Shown one piece after another: positions 33,191 to 43,093 of a stretch of 64,000 nucleotides of DNA. A program made the position numbers and the translations under genes. The number at the start of each line of letters is the position of its first letter. Within the stretch, counting starts at the first letter, position 1. Source of the stretch: Panulirus ornatus (taxonomy: Eukaryota; Arthropoda; Malacostraca; Decapoda; Palinuridae); NCBI RefSeq assembly GCF_036320965.1, contig NC_092238.1, positions 18,837,013 to 18,901,012 on the forward strand, written 5' to 3'. Under the pieces are notes generated by a model. The model made no database searches, had not been told where the DNA came from, and saw nothing but the letters and a program-made list of their open reading frames with translations.

Positions 33191-33377
33191 GTAATCAAGT
33201 GTTTAGAAATAGGTGTAGTAAGCCGATGTGCAGGACCACTCTGTGTAAGCACTTTAACTCTCTGCGTATTGGAGATGAGAGACTCCATGATAAAACTGCT
33301 GCGAGAAGTTATGCTCAACTTGTCTAAGATCACTGCTACTGTTCAGAATGCACAGCCAATCTTGGAATTCCTTTCTA
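33191..33377 (+). CDS. TSC2: TSC2 (tuberin) exon, alpha-helical repeat region
   Basis: Exon of tuberin, the GTPase-activating subunit of the TSC1-TSC2 complex that turns off Rheb and so restrains TORC1. The 187-bp exon has an acceptor (tcaattttag) at 33181-33190 and a consensus donor (gtaagt) from 33378. It enters in phase 0 and leaves after the first base of a codon. The translation begins 'VIKCLEIGVVSRCAGPLC' and contains 'LEMRDSMIKLLREVM' and 'NLSKITATVQNAQPILEFL', matching the central alpha-helical 'tuberin' region just before the conserved block in the next exon. The preceding exon was not located; it may lie upstream of the repeats. Identification rests on recognising the family pattern. 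Confidence 0.9.
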
Positions 33378-33526
33378 GTAAGTGATATACCATTTTTTGG
33401 ATTGATATATCTCTTGAAATGTTGAGACAAAAGCTTTGTTTTATCTGTTACAAGCTACTTGCACATTTTCTTTGGTGTTATTGATGCATTGTATGAGAAT
33501 TTTTATATGATTTTGATTTCTTGCAG

Positions 33527-33723
33527 CCCTTCTTCACTTGCCAAAAGTGTATGCAAGTTTTGTGGCGGACCAGTACATGTCAGTCTTCGCCATAGCGATA
33601 CCGTACACAAATCCTTTCAAATTCAACCACTATATAGTGTCCTTGGCATATCATGTCATTGCAATGTGGTTCCTCAAGTGTCGGTTGCCATTTAGACTGG
33701 CATTTGTGCCTTTCATATCTAAG
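33527..33723 (+). CDS. TSC2: TSC2 (tuberin) exon, most conserved block
   Basis: A 197-bp exon after a 149-bp intron, with acceptor (gatttcttgcag) ending at 33526 and donor gtaatg from 33724. The split codon A|CC restores Thr across the junction ('EFLST' then 'LLHLPKVYA'), the expected phase match. The translation includes '[19 protein letters not shown]', '[16 protein letters not shown]' and '[16 protein letters not shown]', which strongly match the tuberin block ending …VPFITK in vertebrates. This region is part of the scaffold that supports the C-terminal GAP domain; the GAP domain itself is not in this window. The exon leaves in phase 0. Confidence 0.95.
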
Positions 33724-33782
33724 GTAATGTTTTCCTCTACTGTTTCTTATTTTGCATGATATTTTTCATCACTTTCCCACAT

Positions 33783-35245
33783 TAGCGAGGTAGCACCAGG
33801 AACAGATAGAGATGGGCTGCATCCACTCACATCCATTCTGTAGCTGTCATGTGTTATGCACTGAAAATACAACTCCCTGTCCACAATCAGGCCTCACAGA
33901 CCTTTCCATGGTTTACTTCTGCCGGATGCTTCACATACCCTGGTTCGGTCCATTGACAGCACAGCCTCTGTATACCACATCGTTCCAGTTCATGTACACC
34001 TTTCACCTTCCTGCTTGTTCAGGTGCTGATTGCTCAAAGTCTTTTTCACTCCATCCTTCCATCTCTAATTTGGTCTCCCTACTTTCCTTGTTCCCTCCAT
34101 TCTGACACATATGCCCTTTTTATCAACTTTTCCTCACTCTTTCTCTAAATATGTCCAAACAGTATCAGCCCACCCTCTTCAGCTCTTTCAACCTCACTCC
34201 TTCTTATTACTATTCCTCCCCCATGCATTTTCATTTCTTTTTTTATCAAACCATTTCACACCACATATTGTCTTCAAACATTTCATTTCTAACGCTCACT
34301 CTCATCTGCACAGCCTTATCTATAGCCCATGTCTCATATCCATATGATATTTTTGGGACTACTATACCTTCAGGTGTATCCATTTTTGTCCTCCTGTATA
34401 ACAATCTCTTTTATCACACATTCATCAATGCCCTCTTATCCCAAACAGACTGCATACTTCCCCCCTTCTCCAAGACTCGCATTTACCTACCTCACCATCC
34501 CATCCTTAAACAAATTAAACCTTGGTGATATCACCAACCCTTCTGCAGACCGACCTTCACTTGGAACCATTCACTCTCCTCTCTTCTTGCTCATACCCAT
34601 GCCCCACACCCTTGATGAAAACTTCTCTCTTCATATAGCAGTTTTCATCCGATACTGAAAATTCTTAAAACCCTCCAGAAGGCATCTCTATCATCTACCA
34701 AATATGCTTCCTCCTGATCCATAAATGCCTTAGACAAATCCATCTCTTTAAGTATTTCTCACCTACTTTTTTTAAAGCAACCACCTGATCCAAATACCCT
34801 CTACCACTTCTGAATCCACACTGCCCCTACCCATTCTGATATTCTGGCCATGCCTCCACCTTTTGCATCACTGCCCTCCCATACATTGCACACTCGACAA
34901 AATTTACCTTTATCCACCTTGCCTTTATACAGTAGTCCTGTGCATGCATTCTGTCAATCCCCAGGAACCTCACCACGATCTATACATACATTGAAAATCC
35001 TAACTAACCACTCAGTAACACAGTCACCCCCTTCCTTAAAAAGTTCAGCTGTATTGACATCCACTCTAGCCACCTTGCCACACTTCACCACCACTTCTTT
35101 CTTCACCAAACAATTTTCCGTAACTGTTATCTTGCTTTATATACCACCCCAACCCAGACACTCTACATATGCTACCCTGTCATCAAATACATTCCTTACT
35201 CCCTCAAAATACTCACTCCATTTCCTCCTTATTTCATCACTACCT
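33783..35245 (-). mobile_element. RTE-1 LINE relic in TSC2 intron
   Basis: Minus-strand RTE-1 from the 3' UTR (33783, gcgaggtagcaccagg) through the C-terminus and reverse transcriptase to the linker (35245). Stops, frameshifts and small deletions throughout. It starts only 60 bp after the TSC2 exon donor. At 35245 it abuts plus-strand RTE-1 sequence. Confidence 0.75.
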
Positions 35246-36062
35246 GTTACCAGTGTGGTTTTAGAAGTAGTAACGGATGTGTGGATCAGGTGTTTACTTT
35301 GAAGAACACATTTGAGAAATACTTAGAAAAGCAGATGGATTTGTATGTAGCATTTATGGATCTGGAGAAGGCATATGATAAGGTTGATAGAGATGCTTTA
35401 TGGAAGGTCTTAAGAATATATAGTGTGGGAGGTAAGCTGCTAGAAGCAGTGAGAAGTTTCTATCAAGGGTGTAAGGCATGTATATGAGTAGGAAGAGAGG
35501 AGAGTGATTGGGTTCCAGTGAAGGTTGGTCTGCGGCAGGGGTGCCTGATGTCTCCATGGTTGTTTAATTTGTTTATGGATGGGGTGGTTAGAGGTTAAAT
35601 GCAAGAGTTTTGGAGAGAGGGGTGAGTATGCAGCCTGTTAGGGGAGAGGGCCTAGGAAGTGAGTCAATTGTTCTTTGCCGATGATACAGCACTAGTGGCT
35701 GATTTGAGTGAGTTGGTGGCTGAGTTTGGAAAATTGTGTGAAAGGAGAAAGTTGAGAGTAATGTGAATAAGAGCAAGGTTATTAGGTTTAGCAGGGTTGA
35801 GGGACAAGTTAATTGGGACCTAAGTTTGAATAAAGAAAAATTGGAGGAAGTAAAGTGTTTTAGATATCTGGGAGTGGACTTGACAGTGAATGTGACCGTA
35901 GAAGCAGAAGTGAGTTATTGGATGGGGAGGGGGCAAAGGTTCTGGGAGCGATGAAGAAAGTATGGAAAGAGAGAACGTTATCTTGGAGAGCAAAAATGGG
36001 TATGTTTGAAGAAATTGTTGTTTTTGCAATATTATATGGTTTTGAAACATGGTATATAGATA
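35246..36062 (+). mobile_element. RTE-1 LINE fragment, reverse transcriptase core, inverted to its neighbour
   Basis: Plus-strand RTE-1 beginning exactly at the 'CGFRSG' motif. It continues with 'FMDLEKAYDKVDRDALW' (35353-35403), 'GLRQGCLMSPWLFNLFMDG' (35525-35582), a palm remnant 'FADDTAL' (near 35675), 'CFRYLGVDL' (35850-35880) and 'LYGFETWYIDRV' (36030-36065). Frameshifts separate the blocks. Confidence 0.8.
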
Positions 36063-36063
36063 G

Positions 36064-36375
36064 GGTTTTACTACTTCTACATAATGGTTCTTCCTAATGT
36101 TTCCATCTAATATTCTTACCTGCTTTTTCAGTCTATTGCTCTAACCATATTGCCAAAAGACAGGACTAGCACATTATTCTCACTACAGAAATTTGTAGTT
36201 ACAAATAATGAATTTTGCGAGATAATTGTTTTCAAGTGTTATGAGTGACATGGAAAGGTTATATGTTTGTGGACAGAATGCCAGTGGTCCATCCTCCCAA
36301 TTGCCAGATGGGAAGTACTGGTAATGTACCCCCTGGTCTGTAGCTGCCCACCAACTACCAACTACTACCTACCTG
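36064..36375 (-). repeat. GATA-tailed repeat element, partial copy
   Basis: Reverse complement of the first half of the 31380-31960 element (block around 36280-36370 matches 31390-31480 inverted), including the short minisatellite at 36065-36115. The GATA tail is absent. Confidence 0.6.
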
Positions 36376-36943
36376 GTGCCAAATGCTTTGTTGATTCCTT
36401 TTGCCACTGCTTATGAATGTGTCTAAGTCGTTGAACCACATACTTGTGAATGAATTCAAAATCTCATCCCATAATGTCATTTTTTCATTAATTTTCTGAA
36501 TTATTAGATTTAGATGACTTTTGTCAAAATTAGTCTTCACACTTGAGGTAATATATTTAGTGCTTGCATTTTACCTGGATTTCTTGTTAAGTATGTGAAT
36601 TGTTGTCCTAAAATTTTTCCTTTTATTAAGAAATAGCGTTGAAACAGAATGAAATGGAAAAGTAAATGAATTAAAAGATGGTTTATTACAGGAAGGAATG
36701 TTGAATTTTAAAAACACTAAAGAGTAGTGTATGTACTTGTGAAATATATGGTTGTAGGTTTATTTGATACAAAAGATTAGAGAGAAAAAATACAGCATCA
36801 GGAAAAGCAGAATACAAATTCTTGGAGAAATACAGCATCAGGAAAAGCATGATAAAGTTGTGTTTTTTATATCATATAAGAAAAGTTATGCTTGATAACC
36901 ATAATGTAAGAACTTTTCACATCAGAGACTAATATTTTGGCAG
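36376..36943 (+). other. TSC2 intron sequence before the third visible exon
   Basis: AT-rich, no recognised mobile element. The 21-bp block beginning AATACAGCATCAGG is present twice, about 40 bp apart (36789 and 36829). It ends in the acceptor attttggcag (36934-36943). Confidence 0.5.
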
Positions 36944-37012
36944 AATCTAAACATGATCCTGGCTAATGAGGAAGCTTCCGCAAGGAGGAGGAGTGCAAGT
37001 GCAAATGAACAG
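36944..37012 (+). CDS. TSC2: TSC2 (tuberin) exon with Akt-type phosphorylation motif
   Basis: A 69-bp, phase 0-0 exon with acceptor ttttggcag and donor gtaagt (37013). It encodes 23 residues starting 'NLNMILANEE' and containing 'ARRRSASANEQ'. Joined in phase to the previous exon it follows '…VPFISK', where vertebrate tuberin has '…ITKGL' and then an R-x-R-x-x-S site (human Ser939, a known Akt target). Here 'R-R-R-S-A-S' fits R-x-R-x-x-S, so the exon probably carries the equivalent site that relays insulin/PI3K signalling. The call rests on phase, splice sites, position and the motif; the sequence is short. The next exon was not found within the window. Confidence 0.75.
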
Positions 37013-37495
37013 GTAAGTTATTATATGATTTTGATACTTTTCATCATTTGGAAAGTGTTTTAGACCAATCACTGTCAAATTCAGCTGTTCTAGTTGTTAC
37101 CTGCAGTAGAATCTTATATTGCTAGCAGGTTGACTAGCACCACATCATAAGAAACTAGGTTCCACTTATTCCCATAAGATAGAATATTATTGGTCTTTGT
37201 GATAGTTAAATATGGTAAAGTTGTAACTATCAGGAGTAAATTTTGCATTTACCTTAGAAGTAACCTGGCCATAAGCTTGTTTTTGTTAATTACACCCACA
37301 GACACACAGCAGAAATTAAAAAGAAAAAAGTCCTACCACAAAACTGTGTCTTGACCAGTGTACTGCTTTTACACTATTCGTTTTTATAAACCCTCACCTG
37401 TTCACACCACCCTAGTTTTACTTACCTAATGTGACCCTCATCTCATGGTAAGAATAGTGTATAGGAGATGGTTTAAATCCCTTAGAATTGAGCAT
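37013..37495 (+). other. TSC2 intron sequence, no element recognised
   Basis: AT-rich intronic sequence after the third visible exon, with no ORF or repeat identified. Confidence 0.5.
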
Positions 37496-37735
37496 TTTAA
37501 TATTTTTGTACATTTAGAATCAGTAGGTAGGAGCGTTAGATAGAAGCAGTCATTAGGAACATTAGATAGGAGCCTCTGCAAACACTGTACTAGAATTACC
37601 CTCTGTCATTGGCCTATTAAAAGTGAGGCACTAAAGGCTAAGAAGCGGCATTGGAGTTTTATAGTTATAGAGAATCTGTTGATGTGGTCACCCCTTCGGA
37701 ACAGGCATCAGAGATATAGATAGAATAGATAGATG
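37496..37735 (+). repeat. GATA-tailed repeat element, 3' part
   Basis: Matches 31690-31955: TAGGTAGGAGC-type short repeats (37520-37575), the 'ggcctattaaaagtgaggca' region (37610-37640) and an end in GATATAGATAGA (37706-37735). Confidence 0.65.
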
Positions 37736-37769
37736 GTAAAAACCTACTTATACAGAATTGGGTAGTAGT

Positions 37770-38185
37770 TATACACTCTTAAGGCATTACCTCTTAGGCA
37801 TTTTGTGATTTTAAAACCTGTACGTAGGAAACTGTTATAGTATACTATCTGCATTTACGGTATCATCACCTAGCTTATTCCATTTATTCACTGCACAGAC
37901 ACTGTGAAAATACTTCTTTACTTCTTCTCTAACAAGTTTCTTGCTTGAATATGTGTTAGGACCCATGGTTTCTCTGTCTTTACATCTCTTAAAATACTGT
38001 TCACTGTCAATAGTGTCATACTTGTTTAGAATCTTGAAAGTTGTGTTCAAGTCAACCATTATTCCTGTCTTCTCCATGGTAAACAAATTAATGGCTTCTA
38101 ACCTACACCTGTAAGGTACTATCCCTGTTGCTCTCCTCTAAACCTTCTCTGTTTGTTCTTTATGTTTCTCTATAAGGTTCATGAT
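37770..38185 (-). mobile_element. CR1/L2-type LINE relic, C-terminal end
   Basis: Minus-strand frame of 83 codons (37835-38086) reading 'FKILNKYDTIDSEQYFKR', 'KYFHSVCAVNKWNKLGDD' and 'VNADSIL', the typical C-terminus of CR1/L2-type reverse transcriptase proteins. Upstream residues near 38090-38180 are frameshifted. The catalytic core is absent. Confidence 0.75.
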
Positions 38186-38199
38186 ATTTTCCAGTAGTA

Positions 38200-41100
38200 C
38201 AAAAACAGGGAGCGGGGGGCTGGAAACCCTCCCCTCCTTGTATTTTAACTTTCTAAAAGGGGTAACAGAAGAAGGAGTCGCGCAGGGAGTGCTCATCCTC
38301 CTCGAAGGCTTAGATTGGGGTGTCTAAATGTGTGTGGGTGTAACCAAGATGAGAAAAAAAGGAGAGATAGGTAGTATGTTTCAGGAAAGGAACACGGATG
38401 TTTTGGCTCTGAGTGAAACGAAGCTCAAGGGTATAGGGGAAGAGTGGTTTCGGAATGTCTTGGGAGTAAAGTCGGGTTTAGTGAAAGGAGAAGAGCAAGG
38501 GAAGGAGTAGCACTACTCCTGAAACAGGAGTGGTGGGAGTATGTGATAGAGTGTAAGAAAGTGAACTCTAGATTGATATGGGTAAAACTGAAAGTGGATG
38601 GAGAGAGATGGGTGATTATTGGTGCATATGCACTTGGGCATGAGAAGAAAGATCATGAGAGGCAAGTGTTTTGGGAGCAGCTGAGTGAGTGTGTTAGTAG
38701 TTTTGATGCACGAGACCGGGTTATAGTGATGGGTGATTTGAATGCAAAGGTGAGTAATGTGGCAGTTGAGGGAATAATTGGTGTACATGGGGTGTTCAGT
38801 GTTGTAAATGGAAATGGTGAAGAACTTGTAGATTTATGTGCTGAAAAAGGACTGGTGATTGGGAATACCTGGTTTAAAAAGAGAGATATACATAAGTATA
38901 CGTATGTAAGTAGGAGAGATGGCTAGAGAGCGTTATTTGATTACGTGTTAATTGATAGGTGCATGAAAGAGAGACCTTTGGATGTTAATGTGCTGAGAGG
39001 TGCAAGTGGAGGGATGTCTCATCATTATCATGTGGAGGCATAGGTGAAGATTTCTAGAGGTTTTCAGAAAAGAAGAGAGAATATTGGGGGGAAAAGAGTG
39101 GTGAGAGTAAGTGAGCTTGGGAAGGAGACTTGTGTGAGGAAGTATCAGGAGAGACTGAGTACAGAATGGAAAAAGATGAGAACAAAGGAGGTAAGGGTAG
39201 TGGGGGAGGAATGGGACGTATTTAGGGAAGCAGCGATGGCTTGCGCAAAAGATGCTTGTGGCATGAGAAGCATGGGAGGTGGGCAGATCAGAAAGGGTAA
39301 TGACTGGTAGGATGAAGAAGTAAGATTATTAGTGAAAGAGAAGAGAGAGGCATTTGGACAATTTTTGCAGGGAAATAATGCAAATGAGTGGGAGATGTAT
39401 AAAAGAAAGAGGCAGGAGGTCAAGAGAAAGGTGCAAGAGGTGAAAAAGAGGGCAAATGAGAGTTGGGGTGAGAGAGTATCATTAAATTTTAGGGAGAATA
39501 AAAAGATGTTTTGGAAGGAGGTAAATAAAGTGCATCAGACAAGGGAACAAATGGGAACTTCAGTGAAAAGGGGTAGTAGGGAGGTGATAACAAGGAGTGG
39601 TGATGTGAGAAGATGGAGTGAGTATTTTGAAGGTTTGTTGAATGTGTTTGATGATAGAGTGGCAGATATAGGGTGTTTTGGTTGAGTTGGTGTGCAAAGT
39701 GAGAGGGTTAGGTAGTAAAAGCTTTGAGGAAGATGAAAGCTGGCAAGGCAGCAGGTTTGGATGGTATTGCAGTGGAATTCATTAAAAAAGGGGGTGACTG
39801 TATTGTTGACTGGTTGGTAAGGTTATTTAATGTATGTATGACTCATGGTGAGGTGCCTGAGGATTGGCGGAATGCTTGCATAGTGCCATTGTACAAAGGC
39901 AGTGGGGATAAAAGTAAGTGCTCAAATTACAGTGGTATAAGTTTGTTGAGTATTCCTGGTAAATTATATGGGAGGGTATTGATTGAGAGGGTGAAGGCAT
40001 GTACAGAGCATCATATTGGGGAAGAGCAGTGTGGTTTCAGAAGTTGTAGAGGATGTGCGGATCAGGTGTTTGCTCTGAAGAATGTACTTGAGAAATACTT
40101 AGAAAAGTAAATGGATTTGTATGTGGCATTTATGGATCTGGAGAAGGCATATGATAGAGTTGATGGAGATGCTCTATGGAAGGTATGAAGAATATATGGT
40201 GTGGGAGGCAAGTTGTTAGAAGCAGTGAAAAGCTTTTATCGAGGATGTAATGCATGTGTAAATATAGGAAGAGAGGAAAGTGATTGGTTCTCAGTGAATG
40301 TAGGTTTGCGGCAGGGGTGTGTGATGTCTCCATGGTTGTTTAATTTGTTTATGGATGCGGTTGTTAGGGAGGTGAATGCAAGAGTTTTGGAAAGAGGGGC
40401 AAGTATGAAGTCTGTTGGGGATGAGAGAGCTTGGGAAGTGAGTCAGTTGTTGTTCACTGATGATACAGCGCTGGTGGCTGATTCATGTGAGAAACTGCAG
40501 AAGCTAGTGAGTGTGTTTGGTAAAGTGTGTGTAAGAAGAAAGCTGAGAGTAAATGTGAATAAGAGCTAGGTTATTAGGTACAGTAGGGTTAAGGGACAAG
40601 TCAATTGGGAGGTAAGTTTGAATGGAGAAAAACTGGAGGAAGTGAAGTGTTTTAGATATCTGGGAGTGGATTTGGCAGCAGATGGAACCATGGAAGCAGA
40701 AGTGAATCATAGGGTGGGGGAGGGGGTGAAAGTTTTGGGAGCGTTGAAGAATGTGTGGAAGTCAAGAACATTATCTCGGAAAGCACAAATGGGTATGTTT
40801 GAAGGAATAGTGGTTCCAACAATGTTATATGGTTGCAAGGCATGGGCTATAGATAGAGTTGTGCGGAGTAGGGTGGATGTGCTGGAAATTAGATGTTTGA
40901 GGACAAAATGAGGTGTGAGGTGGTTTGACTGAGTAAGTAATAATAGGGTCAGAGAGTGTGGTTAAGAGAGCAGAAGAGGGTGTTTTGAAATGGTTTGGTC
41001 ACATGGACAGAATGAGTGAGGAAAGATTGACCAAGAGGATATATGTGTCAGAGGTGGAGGGAACAAGGAGATGTGGGAGACCAAATTGGAGGTGGAAGGA

Positions 41101-41665
41101 TGGAGTGAAAAAGATTTTGAGTGATTGGGGCCTGAAAATGCAGGAGGGTGAAAGGCGTGCAAAGAATAGAGTGAATTGGAACGATGTGGTATACCAGAGT
41201 CAATGTGCTGTCAATGGATTGAACCAGGGTATGTGAAGTGTCTGGGGTAAACCATGGAAAGTTCTGTGGGGTCTGGATGTGGAAAGGGAGCTGTGGTTTC
41301 GGTGCATTATTACATGACAGCTAAAGACTGAGTGTGAACGAATTTGGCCTTTGTTGTCTTTTCCTAGCGCTACCTCGCACACATGAGGGGGGAGAGGGTT
41401 GTTATTTCATGTATGGTGGGGTGGGGATGGGAATGAATAAAGGCAGACAGTATGAATTATGTACATGTGTATATATGTATATGTCTGTGTGTGTGTATAT
41501 ATATGTATACGTTGAGATGAAGAGGTATGTATATTTGTGTTTGTGGACGTGTATGTATACACATGTGTATGTGGGTCAGTTGGGCCATTCTTTCGTCTGT
41601 TTCCTTGCGCTACCTCGCTAAGGCAGTAGACAGCGACAAAGCAAAATATATAATAAATGATAATA
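38200..41665 (+). mobile_element. RTE-1 LINE, near full length, inactivated
   Basis: Runs from within the 5' UTR (38207, gagcggggggctgg) to the 3' terminus (…cagcgacaaagcaaaata, 41630-41650), about 3.45 kb with the long 3' UTR form. The endonuclease (38300-39060) has a frameshift near 38480 and a TAG at 38923. Linker, reverse transcriptase ('AAGLDGIAVEF' 39750-39780, 'GLRQGCVMSPWLFNLFMDA' 40300-40357, 'LLFTDDTALVAD' 40447-40482) and C-terminus (40618-41180) are each open for stretches but are broken by stops and frameshifts. FTDD instead of FADD is noted. Not autonomous as it stands. Confidence 0.85.
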
Positions 41666-41727
41666 ACAAAAACAGATGACAGACTGCTTAAGATATTGTT
41701 CAGGAAACTGCTCAAAGAGAGTGTAGT
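41666..41727. other. Short unassigned junction
   Basis: About 60 bp between the 3' terminus of one RTE-1 copy and an inverted RTE-1 endonuclease fragment; no feature. Confidence 0.3.
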
Positions 41728-42412
41728 GCATACTCAATCTCTCTTGGTATTTCTTCACATCTTCTTTCCAAGCTCACTTGCTTTCACACCTCTCTTCTCA
41801 CCCATAACATTTCTTCTTGTCTAAAACTTCTACAGATCATCGCCCTCACTTCCAAAATGTAATGATCAGACATCCCACTAGCTGCCTCTTTCAGCATATT
41901 CAGTCCTAAAAGTCTTTCTTTTAGATGCCCATCAATAAGTATGTAATCAATAATGCTTGCTAATTATCTTTCTTACTCTCATACATGTACTTTGTATGCC
42001 CCTCTGTTTGAACGAGGTATTCCCATTATCCAGCTCTTTTCAGCTTGCAGCTCCACAAACTGCTCATCATTTCCTTTCATTCCCCTAATTAAACCCTCAA
42101 CCACCACATTCCATACCTTCACATTTAAATCACCCATCACCCAATCTCTTGCATCAAAACTGCTGACAGTCACTCAGCTGCTCCCAAAACACTTACCTCT
42201 CATGATCTTTCTTCTCATGACCAGGTGCAGAAGCTCTCATAATCGCCCATCTCTTGCAGTCCACTTTCATTTTTACCCACATCGTCTGGAGCTCAATTCC
42301 TTACACTCTTTCACCCTTAGACCAACCCCTGACTTTACTTCTAAGACATTTCCAAACCATTTTTCCCCTTTACCCATAAGCTTTCTTTCAGTGAGAGCTA
42401 GAGGATTCATAT
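41728..42412 (-). mobile_element. RTE-1 LINE relic, endonuclease and linker
   Basis: Minus-strand endonuclease remnant; 'MGDLNVKVWNVVVEGLI' is readable near 42090-42145. Truncated at both ends and full of frameshifts. Confidence 0.7.
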
Positions 42413-43093
42413 AGGTGACTGAAGGGGGCAGGATCTTTGTGCTGGAAACCTTACCCTTCTTGTATTTCAATTTGTAAAAGGGGAGACAGAAGTTGGGGTG
42501 TGTTCATCCTCCTCAAAGGCTCAGATTGGGGTGGCTGACTATGTGTGGATATAACCAAGATGGGAAGAGAGGAGAGATAGGTAGTATATTTGTGGGGAGG
42601 AAAAAATGGACATTCTGGCTGTAGGTGAAACAGAGCTCAATGGTAAAAGGGAAGAAATATTTAGAAATGTGTTTGGAGGGGTTGGTGAGAGGACAAGAGC
42701 TAAGGAAGGAACAGCTCTACTCCTGAAGCCGGAGTTGTGAAAGTGTCTGATAGAGTGCAAGTGAATAAATTCTAGATTTATGTTGGTATAACTGAAAGTG
42801 GGTGGTGAGAGATGTGTAATTATTGGTGCTTATGCACCTGGCCATGAGAACAAAGATCATGAAAGGCAAGTGTTTTGGTAGCAGCTGAGTGAGTGTGTCA
42901 GGTAGTTTTGATGTACGACACTTGGTATTACCGATGGGTTATTTGAATAATAAGGCAAGTAATGTGTCATTTCAGGGTATGATTGGGATGCTTGGGTGGG
43001 GGTATTCAATGTTATTAATGGAAATGAGGAAGAGTTAGTGGATTTGTGTGCTAAAAAAAGACTGGTGATTGGAAATACCTGATTTGAATAGAG
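42413..43093 (+). mobile_element. RTE-1 LINE relic, 5' UTR and N-terminal endonuclease
   Basis: Plus-strand 5' UTR remnant (ggtgactgaagggggcagg, 42413) and endonuclease to about 43093, ending in the 'IGNTW' equivalent. Multiple stops. At 43094 a second plus-strand RTE-1 copy begins in the middle of the endonuclease, so the two overlap in content. Confidence 0.75.

Noticed and set aside
33459..33695. 78-codon ORF overlapping the second TSC2 exon in another frame
   Set aside because: The exon frame with matching splice phases and the clear tuberin match explains the region.
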